Assembly: GCA_020465985.1 (NCBI GenBank)
Contig: JAANYP010000259.1
Span: forward strand, 124,001-188,000
Length of the DNA: 64,000 nucleotides
Origin: Centrapalus pauciflorus
Lineage: Eukaryota > Streptophyta > Magnoliopsida > Asterales > Asteraceae
Direction: 5' to 3'
In this document: positions 52,282 to 64,000 of the stretch, in pieces
Numbering within the stretch: the first letter of the stretch is position 1
How the letters are laid out: each line of letters opens with the position of its first letter
The notes under the pieces: generated by a model
The model's input: only the letters and a program-made list of their open reading frames with translations
Told to the model about the DNA's origin: nothing
Databases searched by the model: none
Program-made: the position numbers and the translations under genes

Positions 52282-54010
52282 GGTCGTGTCATGGATTTCA
52301 TGGGCCCTGTGCAAAAATCATAAAGACACCATTTGATTACAAAAACTTCAAAACATTTATATAAAATAAATTCACATATCAAAAAATAGTCTATACAAAT
52401 AGAAACTCACATTCTTAAATAATTTCTGAACTATAACAAATAGCCAAATACAACTGACCTTTAAGTCGGAACTCGAAAGTTTCAGAATCTGCAAATCAAT
52501 AGCATTCAGGTCACTGGTTGTCTGGTACTCTAGTTAGCCTCAAATAGTCAAATGCACGAATCTACAAATCAATAGTCACCACACGCCAATTTCATAATAT
52601 TAGATTAGATTTGGATAAATATGATTGTTATGTTTTAAAAGCTATGATTCACGATATATGTCAATACTATAATTATTATGATTGATATTGTAATATTAAA
52701 TTTTAAAACTTCAAAAAAACATGACATGTTTCCGATGCAAAAGAAGCCAAGTGATGACCTAATTAAGGACACGTGACATACTAATTATTTGTTTATTAGA
52801 ATAGACATATAGATATAGACCTTTATAGAGTATAAAAGGGTAAGTATAAAAAGGGATTTGTTTCAAACATAAAATGTATTTTATTATTCTTTTGCATGTA
52901 AGATTGTTCTTTCATGTTACTACACTTCTTTATTTCTATATAGAACCTATTTAAAAGAAGGAAATAAATATGTGTAATAGTTATATTGATTATTAGTAGA
53001 AGTTGTTTTGAAATTACATCATACTTGAAAAACTTATAAGCATTTGTATAATTCTATTTGAATTTAGCTCTTAAAAAAATTAGTCATGTATACAAATAGA
53101 GATTTGGTAAAAATTCATGTACATCGTTCATACATTTCATTTATGACACTGGAAGTCTTTATTTTAAGATCTTATTTCGATTATAATCATTGAACCGTTA
53201 AAATTAACAAAATTGGTGTTAAATGTTAGAATTGTGTTCATAAGTGGTAGAAGTCGATGAAAAATTGTAGATAAAAAGAAGCGTAAATTGTGATTTTCAT
53301 CACTATGCTTTTACGTAAATTATAGATCTAATATTTTTAAGTCGAAAATATAATTACAGTATCTAAGATTGATTATTCATCAAGATTAAGTTTGTCCTCG
53401 CTTGATTTTCTCATGATTATTTAGTCCTTTGACTAGCATATTTTATAAAGTTGACTAATTTACCCTTAAAAATATTATAAAAATAAGTTATTAGTTTTTC
53501 TAAGAAATTATAGTAATAAAGATACTTTCTTTTAAAACTCATCTCTATGCACCACACGCATGCGTGCGCGCACGCACACACACTCTCTCTCTCTACATCA
53601 CCATTCCTCCACCGTCTCCTTTATGCTCTCTCAAGTCTCAACCACACCACATGACTCACCACCAAGAACCACAAACATAACAGTCTTTTCCTACATTCTT
53701 CGTCTCCTCCTTATTTTCGGATTGGAATCATTTTAGGTTCACTCTCTTTTTGTACCTGGTAGGATGAGGAGGTGGCCCGTGGCCATTGACATTAGTGTCA
53801 TCTAAATTTTACAATTAAGTTTATCAAATTATTTAGTGGTTAAACTTATCTTATCTTTAACCTAGTTTCTGTTGTTTATTATCACAATTACTTGATGATC
53901 AATTATGCAGTGTTTTGATATACGTTTTAAGCTTGTAAAATTATAAAAAAGGTATATATGTATATAATGAAGCATTTTCTTTTTTCTCTTATTATTACTT
54001 ATTACATAAA
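52282..54010. other. Intergenic DNA
   Basis: No gene recognised. A CT-rich, leader-like stretch with a GCGCACGCACA microsatellite lies at about 53560-53700, and a TATAAAAGGG box-like sequence at about 52831. No coding exon follows, so a promoter call is not justified. Confidence 0.5.
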
Positions 54011-54355
54011 AAAGGTAGTTATCACCATTTTAACCATGATTTACGCGATTTGATTTTCTTGAGCACCCCTATTTACGTGACTTGTAATTTTATACCAAAA
54101 GTAGAAAAAATAGAATTATGTGACCAAAAGATTTGATCAGGTAACGAGTCACCTGAGATAATAAAATTTTTGAATTGACATAAATGATATTTTGTAACCT
54201 TTGGATGTGGATGAAGAGATTTAATTACGTAAATAACAAGTGATTTACGTGTAAATGCATTATAAAATAAAAAATTAATAGTTATGTAGAGAAGGGTAGT
54301 TACGAAAAACAAGTCACGTAAATCATGGTTAAAATGATTATAAGAACCTCTTTTT
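54011..54355. mobile_element. Inverted-repeat MITE
   Basis: Left ATTTTAACCATGATTTACGC pairs with the right-hand AAATCATGGTTAAAATG, and AAGGTAGTTATCACC with GATTATAAGAACCTC. The interior also repeats ACGTGACTTG/CAAGTCACGTAAAT. TSD not resolved. Confidence 0.6.
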
Positions 54356-54437
54356 TTGTTGATATTTTCATATATATAAAAAGTTGGACAATTTTCATTA
54401 AAAATACATATAAGGTTTGTTACAATTCACAAATCCG

Positions 54438-55208
54438 TCTATATATAAAATAAAGGTGAACACGTAAATGTCGCTTGTTCCCGTCAGATACAAAAAAGAT
54501 AAATATAACTATAAAAAATAAAAGATAAACATTTTATTATTTTAAAAAGCTAACACACTCTTTTATATTTTAAATCTATAAAAATTAATAAATAATTAAA
54601 TATATCTACGATTTGTCATCATCTATTGATACCGATTGCCATCAATATATTTTTATATTTAATAATATAAAATGTTTTGAAATGTAAAAAATAATTAGTA
54701 AAAATATATTTATTGTAATAAAATATATAAGTATTATGTTATATATAAATTTTAATTTTAATTTTATATCAATTAAAATTTATAAATTTTAAAATAAAAA
54801 ATTTAGAAGAATAATAAAAAGTAGCTACTATTTATAAGTTTGAAAAATAATAGTTATAACAAATAATAATATTATTCATATATTTTTTAATTAAATTATA
54901 GTTGGGTGTTCTTATTTTTACATAATATAAATCTATTTATACTATTAAATAAGTAACTACTTTGTCACGTGTCGACCCCACATCTAATTCGCCACGTGTC
55001 AAAACGTTAATATGTCACATGTAATTACTAAAATTAATTTTTAAATTAAAATCAAAGTCAATTCAATCTACTATAATCTAATCTCTAATAGATTATCAAC
55101 TAAAATCTAATAAACTCAATTTTTTATAATATTTAATGTGTTTTCATAAATATTTATTCTTAATCCTTTTAAATTCAACTCATATATTACATGGGTATAT
55201 AATCTAGT
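54438..55208 (+). mobile_element. Helitron-like element, family 1, copy b
   Basis: Starts TCTATATATAAAATAAAG and ends with a hairpin (CTCAT, loop, ATGGG), then TATATAAT and CTAGT, followed by T. The terminal structure is the same as 27238-28053. 771 bp, no coding. The base before the start is G rather than the expected A. Confidence 0.6.
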
Positions 55209-55223
55209 TATATATTATCTACG

Positions 55224-55811
55224 TGTAACACCCTCTAAACCCAACTAAAAGCCACGTCGTTTACAATACACAGGTGGCATAAACGAATATAATATCCATA
55301 TCACAATGTCAAGGTTTACATAAACACGGATTAATTAAAACATTTTACACACATTAACCACAATGTCTAGAAGCCATCCCGACATACAAAACCCGACCCG
55401 GATCCCAATATTCACAAACCAACCCGGAAATCTAACCCACAGTTTTCCCAACAGTACAAGGAACACATACAGATGACAAAATGCGGAATCTCTCGGCAAC
55501 AGCAAGTCACGCTCCTATCTTCGCTCAGGAGCTGGCGGTCCTATCTTCGGTTCCCCTGATACACACATCAGACTCGAATACGTAAGCTTCGCAGCTCGTG
55601 AGTACACAAAGGTTAGACACTGCACAATTCACATAAGCACATATCGCATGTCACATGGCAGCCCTACACTAAGTGGCATAACACATGCCAACCGGTCTCT
55701 AATCAGAGACACTAGAGATCCAATACAGAAAAGATTCTCATCTCAGTTGGGGAATCCCTCTCCCCTGGAGCCAAGCCAAGCCACGCCCGTGGAGGCTGAC
55801 AGGAATAACGA

Positions 55812-55877
<66 letters not shown>

Positions 55878-57001
55878 GAACCCTACTCAGGATTAAACAG
55901 AGCTACACAGCTCCCGCGATAACTCATCGCAACACACTATAATGGATCTCATGCATATAACACATATAAAGAAGGAAGAATCATACCTGAGGGGCAACTC
56001 GCAGTGCCCAAACAATTCATATAATCACATATGAAACACTAACACAGAAGACTCGAAAGACAACGACTAGTCTTTGAAAAAGTCTCGCGTACCCACCTGG
56101 ATCACCCCGCACAATCTCACTAACTGTCTGATCCGACCCCGACCCGTAACAATCTCTGACAATCCCTGTATACAAATTAATTCTTCCCAGATTCATCCCA
56201 AATATCCCATAATTGATAACATGACCAATTAAACCCCACAAAACAGCCCAACGGACCCCCAAAGCCCAAACCGACCCAAGCCCATTAGAGCCGGATCGCG
56301 GCCGCACTGGCCCGATCGCGGCCCGCGCTCATCAAGATCATCGCGGCCGCGCTTGGCGCGTCGCGACCATGCTTGCGAAGCAGAACAGCTCCCCTGTTCG
56401 CTTTATAGTTCTGTCCAGGAGGTGTAAACCTCCTCCAACTCGATTCCAGCAGCAAAATTTACACAATTATGACACCAAAACATCACCAACACATATTCAA
56501 ACCAATTCCCATCATATTACCACAATTAACACATAAATTCAAGGTCAATTCAAAGGTTCCTCACCTTAAAAACTTCAAGAACACAACTTGGAGCTTTGAA
56601 TCTGATTTGCAGCAATTATCCCCACTTGATTGGCTTCAATCTCACTGAATCAGTAGCATAACTATACATATACACTTCTCTTAGGTTTTGCACAAAAGAA
56701 AGGAAGAAAGCAATACTCCACACACATATACGTACACGTACGGATCCGGTTATATCACGGGTTCGACACCGATACCCGATCCCAATATTAAAAATCCACT
56801 ATGTATATCATTAAATCTTATTTAATCCCGTGAATCCATAATTATAATTTATCCACTAAAATTATATCCCGAATCTACGTAATCCCCTTCCCGACACGTA
56901 TAATCCACTATACGGGACGCAATTGGACCAACGCAATAATCACTATTATAATTAGTCAATAGGATATTTACACGTACCTGCTCGAAAGTCGGGGTTTTAC
57001 A
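55224..57001 (-). mobile_element. Solo LTR, TSD CTACG
   Basis: 1778 bp with a perfect 5-bp TSD, CTACG, at 55219-55223 and 57002-57006. Same family as 16383-18196 throughout, including the (TA)n tract (55816-55875) at the same internal position. One end is mutated (TTTTACA for TGTTACA). The 56017-56307 minus frame is not a gene. Confidence 0.9.
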
Positions 57002-57079
57002 CTACGTAATACGTGTGTTAATAAATTAGTTTTTAGATAACTTGTTAACATGTACGTATGCATGTATTTTTTTTTTTTT

Positions 57080-58002
57080 TGGGAGAATTTCATATATACA
57101 TCTCTAAAACTTCATAATATCATATATTCCTAACTTAAAATTTTAATATCATATATATCCTTTCTAAACATCATAATATCATATATACCTAATTTTAATA
57201 ATTAATATCACATATATCCCTTTTAAACATCATTAATATCATATATATATATATATATATATATATAGGGAGGTTCAATTGAGAACTTTTATGCACCGAG
57301 GTACAAAAGAACCCATATCATCCATTAGATCAAAAAATTGTATGGATTAGATTAATGGCAAAAGGGTAAATAGTTAGACAAATTGATGCATCTTGTGCAT
57401 TATAGAATAAAACAAAGAATGACATTTTGGGGAATGTGCACACCTCATTAAATTTAATATTTCAACAAATAATCAAATAATAAATGCTAAATAAATTCAA
57501 TTGATACATTTCCAAATTTAACAAATATTACACAAATTCAAAAAAAGATGAAAGAGATCGATGCATTTCATCGTAATCGTGTTTATTTATGCATCGTGTT
57601 CAAAAAAGATGCATTTAACACAAATTCATTATGCATCGTGTTCAACTTGTTCATCATTCATCTATGCATCGTGTTCGTCGTTCATATTTTTTCATTCATG
57701 TATGCATCGTGTTCAACTTGTTCATCATTCATCTACGCATCGTCATTGTTCATCATCCATTTATGCATCATCATTTTTCGTTGTTCATCGTTCATCATCC
57801 ATCTATGCCTTGTTCATCATCCATCTACACATCATCATTTTTAATCGTTCATCATCCATCTATGCATCGTGTTCTTCATGATCATCATCGGTTGCATCTC
57901 TTGTTCATGTTCATCATCATCGTTGTTCATCGTTAATCTTCGTATTTAAATCATCATCACCATCAAAATCATGAAGAACACGATTAGAGAGAAAATGAGA
58001 GG

Positions 58003-58046
<44 letters not shown>

Positions 58047-58249
58047 TGGAGGAAAATGAGGAATTTAGTTACTATGAGATTTTAATTCAAAATGTAACTC
58101 CTAAGTATCTTTTATGATTTTTAAAAATAAATTAATTACCATATCTTTAGTTTTCCCTAAATGCCCTTTGTGCACCCTTGTTAGATTATCTTATGCACAA
58201 AAGTGCCTCGAGGTGCCCCGATGCACAAAAGTTCTCAATTGAACCTCAA

Positions 58250-58334
<85 letters not shown>

Positions 58335-59566
58335 AAATTCATTAATTTAATTATTTTTAGAACATTTAAAACTCATATTTAATATTGATTATTAATTAAT
58401 GACCATTATATCATTGCTTATTTCTTCTTTCAACTAAACCTTCAAAATATTATATTTATCCAACTTAAATTAAAATATAATATCGCTTTAAATCATTTTA
58501 TTTAATATATTTTTGTAAACTTTACTATGTAAATTCATCATAGTAAAATAAATTAACATTAACAATAAAAATTTGTATTATATTTTTGCTCGTTTGTAAT
58601 CAAATCGTACCGTCTTATTATATTTTCTTATTTGTTTTTTTTCCTGTAATTTTCTATATACAATTAACTGATTATATATTATGTTCTTTCTATTCTTTTT
58701 CTTTTCGAATTTATAGTTGTATGATATATTTTTTAAATTTAGTATATATCTTGTGTTTTCTACATACATTAGTTTCTATTTTTCTAACTTGTTTTCGTTT
58801 TATAATTATTGTTTTTTCTAGTTTGCTTTTTTTAATTTTTATATTTAATCTAGTATTTGAATTATTAACTTGTTATCCAATGTTATTAGTTGTGTATATT
58901 TTGTGTTAACAATGAGATCATATATATAGTTTTTATCCTATATATTCAGAGTCCAATTTCATAAATATTCGTTTAATAACTAGTAACAAAAAAATATTTT
59001 AATATTAAAATTACCAGATGAAAATTGTATATTATTAAAAAGAAAGAACATAATACATAATCAGTTAATTGTATATAGAAAACTGCAGAAAAAATTAATA
59101 AGAAAATATAATAAGACGATACAATTTGATTACAAACGAGTAAAAGTATAATATAATTTTTATTGTTAATGTTAATTTGTTTTAGTATGAAGAATTTACA
59201 TAGTAAAGTTTACAAAAATAAATTATATAGAATGATTTAAAGGGATATGATATTTTAATTTAATTTGAATATATATTATATTGTGAAGGTTTAGTAGAAA
59301 GAAGAAATAAGTAAGGGTATAATTGTCATTAATTAACAATCAACATTAAAAATGAGTTTTAAATGTTCTAAAAAATAATTAAATTAATGAATTTGGGTAT
59401 ATATGATATTAATAATGCTTAAGTGGGATATATGTGATATTAATTATTAAAATTGGGTATAGATGAATTTATGATGTTTAGGAGGGATATATATGATATT
59501 AAAATTTTAGTTTGGGTATATATGATATTATAAAGTTTTGGATTGGTATATATGAAATTTTTTCCT
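57080..59566. mobile_element. Foldback element with arms of about 0.53 kb, split by a MITE
   Basis: The left arm (57080-57245 plus 58330-58700) is the inverted copy of the right arm (59036-59566). Landmarks in the left arm: AATTTCATATATA, TTAATATCATATATATCC, AACATTTAAAACTCAT, ACTTTACTATGTAAATTC, CAATTAACTGATTATATATT. The loop (58701-59035) is AT-rich without a gene. No TSD was recognised beyond T-rich flanks. Confidence 0.8.
57268..58251. mobile_element. (TA)n-bounded MITE G, nested in the foldback element
   Basis: Left GGGAGGTTCAATTGAGAACT; right end reverse complemented GATTGAGGTTCAATTGAGAA. Bounded by (TA)n at 57240-57267 and 58252-58332. The interior (57560-57940) repeats ATGCATCGTGTTC/TTCATCATCCATC words, giving spurious plus-strand frames, and ends with (GA)n at 58003-58044. 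The insertion point is a short TATATA run in the foldback left arm. Confidence 0.88.
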
Positions 59567-59661
59567 TTTTTTAGTGTTAGAAGGCAGAAACTTATAGAAT
59601 ACAACTCAAAATCTCTTTTTGTAGTTTTGTGATTCACTGAATTTATTATAAATTGTTTAAA

Positions 59662-62600
59662 ACGAGTTATTAACACCCGTGCGTTGCTGCGGGGTAAAAA
59701 ATAATTAGTTACAAAAATAAATATAAAAACAAATGAACAAAAATACTTTTCAAGCAATTCAAATAACGAAACACAACTGAATCAGGATCGAAGAGTGAAA
59801 TTGGAAAACTGATATAGATTCAAGAAGCAAGACAACTGATACTGTTAGTTGTTTATTATCATTGATTTCTAGATTTTGCAATGTTAAAATTACAAACAAT
59901 ATCTTATTAAATTGGATCGGAACCAGATTTGATTAATTAAATATTCATACCCATAATTTGAAAATTTGACATTGATTAGATTTAATCGTCGATTTAATTT
60001 GTTGCTTTTACGATAAAATTAAATAAATTTATAACGATAATGTCTCTAATACATTTATCAGGGTTGGTCAACGATATATAGTAGTGTAACAACCTAGATT
60101 TTTATCTATGTCTTATATTTTGACTTGATCCAAATAAATGTAAATTTAGTTACATTATTAATTATGTAATGCTTGAATGTTAAGATAATAATATAATTTT
60201 ATTACATTATTGTTATAAAAATAAAATAAAATATGAAAAGGATTAAGTAAATATAATTTTAAATTATATTTATGATAATATTAAAGATGATCAAATTATA
60301 AAAGATATGTAAAATACAAATGTTTAATGGGTTAAATAACAAATATGATTAAAAGAAATATATAAACCGAAAATTAATGATCATTAAGATCATTTACACA
60401 CTTAACTCTCTCTCACTAAACCTACGGCCAACCTCTCCAAATCACCCAAAATTTGTTCAATTAATAACATTCAATTGAAGAATCAAGATCAAGGAGTTAC
60501 AATAAGCATTCAAGAACAATAATCAACAAGAATTCAAGGTAATTTCTTGATTTAAATTCGAAATTTATATGAGTTTGGTTCGGTTCTTCTCAAAACCGAA
60601 CCCACGAATTAAAACATAGAAATTCTTGGTTGCATGAAAGAAATTTTAGTAGATTATGATAAATCTAACTTATTAGATGTAATTGAAACAAAATTTATGG
60701 AATTGATCATTCAAAATTAAATTAAATCGGAACTTTTTGAAGAAAACTTGTGTTCTTGACAAAAATGAACATTTTTGGATGATCTTGTTATAATTGGGAC
60801 GTTTTTGATCAATAAAATTATATAAAATTACACAAATAATGTTAATACAACTATAAATGTAATTGCATGTTAAAATAATTAAAGTTTTGTGAATTTTATG
60901 AGAAAACCCATATGAATATAAGTATGAACATGAAGAACAAATTCTGGAAATTATGAACTTGAAGGATCCGAACTCGGTTATATCCGAATTCGGATGAATG
61001 TCCATTTCGGATGAAATCATCTTCGGATAAGGCACCATTTCGGTTCCTGTATTTCGGATCTAGTATCCTAATTTGGATGATCCTAATTTCGGACCATATA
61101 CTTCGGAGGCTTTCAAATTCATCCTCAATTCGGATATGTTTAATTCGGTCCATGCTTGATTCGAAAATCTAGGACCGAATCCGGATGGCTATTTCGGATC
61201 TATCCAAATCCGGATAGGTGCTTGGTCCGAATTGGGATACCCGTTTCGGGTTGGTTCGGATCCGGATGATCTGAATCCGGATGATCCGAAACCAGATTTT
61301 TATATATTGATATTACAACTTAAAGAATGATTTGTGAAATTATCAGTTATCAGAATCAGATAAAATAAAGATTATGAAAAAGACATGAAATTGATATAAA
61401 TTTGACAATAATAATTCTGGACAAGTTCAGTTGATATCTGAACATAGACACAAAGAATTTAAAGACAAATGATGATGATAAAGATGACGAAAATGACATG
61501 ATATCATCATGATTGATTTTGAACAGGTTCAGTATATTATCTGAACAAAGACTAAAAGACTTAAAAGCGGGTCAGAGATTTGATTTGACAAAGAAAAAGA
61601 ATTGACAAGATTACAGATTGACGAAATCCTGAGATAACTCAGGTGGCAGATTTTTATATCTGTTTGACCAAGACCCAAACTGTGAGTTATAGATATTCAA
61701 ATTGAACATGCAAAGATCCGTTTGAGATATATTGATGCTGTTACATTATTTGACATTCATTTATCAGCTGGATTGAGACCTGTGCACACCATGGATGGGT
61801 GTTGCCCAGTGAATCATGATAGTTATTTGCTTATCATTTCATATTGCATTTATTAGCGTTTCAGACTTTGCTTTATGATTCGTTGCTATCATGACTCCTA
61901 AGACTTATGCTTACTTCATTGATCAGACTTGATAAGACTTATTCAGCTTGACTAGCCCTTATGGTCTATTGTTCTAGACCCGGCTATTCCACCAGTTCTC
62001 ACGAACTTGGTAATGACCTCCGATGTTCGGCCATGTTGACCTACTGGTAGCTAGCCCAGTATGTGGCTGATCCCCACGATATAAGCGTGAGTGTGGTTTG
62101 AACATCATCCGATCTTAAGATACTATATCTCAATCATGATGAGGGCTGTAGCGGCAGCCAAGACTTATCACGCTTAGAATTATGACTCCGCTTGACACGC
62201 ATGTTAATATTGAAAATCTATAAACTCACTAAGCTTTGCTTACAGATGTTGCTTTAAAATTTTACAGGAAAAGCCAAAGGAAAATCACCTGCAGGACCTA
62301 GTGCTTAGGTCATCAAGAAATCCAAGTTTTGAAGCTTTCCTAGACCACTTCTCAACAAACTTTCTGGTACTGATTTGGAAGACAGTTAATGTGGTGGTTC
62401 TGGGTAGACTTGATGTGATGATTGATGTTATGATTAGATTAGACGTTACCCTTTTTATAACTTTAATTTGTAATATGTAATGTACATGTAATTTTATTTT
62501 TCCGCAATTTAATTACCCTATCTTAGTATGTTTGATATCGTATTGCCTATTATGGGACCTAGACTGGTGAGCACCGCCCCGTAATGGGTGGTCTTCACAA

Positions 62601-63075
62601 GTAGTGTTGAATGTTATACATTATCATATTTACTAAAAAAAATCTAAACATTAAATAGTAACATTTTAATTATAAAGCAATTTCATTAAATTTTGTATCG
62701 TGCATTTGAATTATAAAGTCTTTTTCATACAATTAAATATAACATAATAGTTTCAAAAGACAACTCCAAACATATATATAATTAAAATCATAATTTAAGT
62801 GTGTAAGAAAACGTTGTGATAATAAATGTTAAAATAGGACTAAACAAAATCTTATTAAAATAAAAGGGCTTAATAAAAGATAATGCTAAGATAATGACGT
62901 GTTATTAAAGAATTAAATTTAAAATAAAAAAAGAACGAACAAATGCCATTGGTCTACTCCATGCATTTGAATGAAAAAGTATATTTCATACAATTAAACA
63001 TAACTCCAAACATAAGTATAATTATAATCGTAATTTTAAGTGTGTAATAAAATATTGTAATAATAAATGTTAAAA
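59662..63075 (-). mobile_element. Helitron-like element, family 2, copy c, split by a solo LTR
   Basis: On the minus strand it ends CCCCGCAGCAACGCACGGG, TGTTAATAA, CTCGT, followed by T, as in copy a. Sequence on both sides of the LTR (59700-60084 and 62605-62940) matches copy a continuously. A second partial copy of the internal repeat lies at about 62965-63075. The 5' limit is uncertain. Confidence 0.6.
60085..62599 (+). mobile_element. Solo LTR, TSD AGTAG
   Basis: 2515 bp from TGTAACAACC to GGTCTTCACA with a perfect 5-bp TSD, AGTAG, at 60080-60084 and 62600-62604. The empty site can be read in the paralogous Helitron-like copy near 24675. About 60960-61310 holds many TTCGGAT/ATCCGAA words. 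Near its 3' part, 'ACAGGAAAAGCCAAAGGAAA' resembles GCAGGAAAAGGGAAGTC in the LTRs at 36255 and 41695, so the two families are distant relatives. Confidence 0.9.
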
Positions 63076-64000
63076 TAGGGAGTTAATTACAAAATTGGTC
63101 TCTGTGGTTTGTATCAAATTTTGGATTTGGTCCCTGAACTTTTAATTTTGCAAAATTGGTCATTATCATCAAGGTTTACTTTCAAGATTGGTCCCTTATC
63201 CATTAATTTTAATTAAAATACCCATTTTGTCCTTGTTTATATTTATACATTTGAGCCTTTTATTTACAAATTATTAACAACTCTTTTAATAAAACAAATA
63301 GATATAAAAATATAATAAAAGTATTAATGTTATTAATCAATTAGAAACAAAAGAAAAAAAAACAAATACAATAAAACATTTCGAATAATTCTAATTTCGT
63401 TTCACAATTTTATACTTTATATTTTGTATTTTTTATGGTATATATAATATACCATTTTTAGAACGAAAACATTTCGAATTAAATTGGTTCATCATTTTTC
63501 GTTTCTTTAAATTGGAAATCGGAATTGTTAGTCATTTTTTCTGCTAAAAACATTATAAATTAGATTATTTGTTTATTACGTTTGGTTAAATTAAATATTG
63601 AAATGGTTGTTCGTTTTTTTCCATCGAAAACACTTAAAATTAGATTGGTTGGTCTTTTTTTCCATTTAGTTAACCATTTCGCTCGAAAATTGAAATGGTT
63701 CATCATATTGATTTTAAATGTTTTTGTTTGGAAAAAATGACAAACCATTTCGGTTGTCAATTTAACTAAATGAAAAAAAAACCACTTAATCTAGTTTTAA
63801 TGTTTTTTTTATAAATTAAAACAAATAAAAATTTTGATTTTTAATTTAACCAAACGCAAAACGGTCAACCATTTTAGTTTTAAATATTTTCGTTCGCAAA
63901 AAACGACGAACCATTTCGATCTTAAATTTAACCGTTGAAAATAACACCAACTGGTTTAATTTTAAATGTTTTCGCTCCGAAAAAAATACGAACTCCGATT
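63076..64000. other. AT-rich DNA with degenerate AACCATTTCG repeats
   Basis: No gene. 63080-63250 begins a sequence with 'AATTGGTCTCTGTGG' and 'GGTCCCTGAACTTTTAATTT', typical of a plant repeat whose class I cannot name. From about 63470 to the end, words like AACCATTTCG, GAAATGGTT and TTTTCGAAC alternate in both orientations with roughly 60-100 bp spacing. Confidence 0.45.

Noticed and set aside
53560..53760. Promoter and first exon of a gene
   Set aside because: CT-rich leader-like DNA and a TATA-like box are present, but no coding exon can be followed downstream.
57548..57936. Three overlapping His/Ser-rich plus-strand frames
   Set aside because: They arise from ATGCATCGT and TTCATCATC word repeats inside MITE G.

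Overview
The window is AT-rich plant nuclear DNA, almost certainly from a eudicot. The support is a nuclear gene for a mitochondrial-type ribosomal protein L6 of the short plant form, broken exons of a plant-type cytochrome c oxidase subunit 5b gene, Ty3/gypsy LTRs of the TGTAAC type, and dense MITE, hAT, Mutator and Helitron debris. I cannot name the species. Only one host gene looks intact (9255-9563). Nearly everything else is transposable element, often nested, and many calls rest on target-site duplications (TSDs) that can be read directly in the sequence.

Region by region. 1-6500: MITEs, a degenerate tandem array broken by a solo LTR and a hAT MITE, and a hAT-like element with a GC-rich 33-bp minisatellite. 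6545-9780: the L6 gene with a probable long 5' UTR intron. 9800-23000: COX5b gene fragments and a pair of inverted arms of about 1.73 kb (12931-14664 and 21024-22747) that carry one COX5b exon and one hAT MITE in both copies. A solo LTR, a Mutator-type MITE and a CAGGGCCGG-ended element lie between the arms. 23000-34500: Helitron-like elements, hAT MITEs and Mutator-type MITEs.

34548-42018: a complete, young LTR retrotransposon with 2031-bp LTRs, TSD TAATC, an initiator-Met primer site and an intact gag. It has no reverse transcriptase, RNase H or integrase, so it is a gag-only, non-autonomous element (TR-GAG type). Decayed protease-like pieces follow gag.

42200-52300: a hAT MITE, then five different inverted-repeat elements in a row, each bounded by long (TA)n tracts (43860-47265), a Helitron-like element, another hAT-like element and a further (TA)n-bounded element. 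52300-64000: a Helitron-like element, a solo LTR, a foldback element of about 2.5 kb with a (TA)n-bounded element inside its left arm, and a Helitron-like element split by a 2.5-kb solo LTR.

The most notable items are the set of (TA)n-targeting MITE families, which differ inside but share end sequences and occur in series, and the young gag-only retrotransposon. There are no operons or cooperating gene sets. The functional logic is that of parasites: non-autonomous elements using proteins made elsewhere in the genome.
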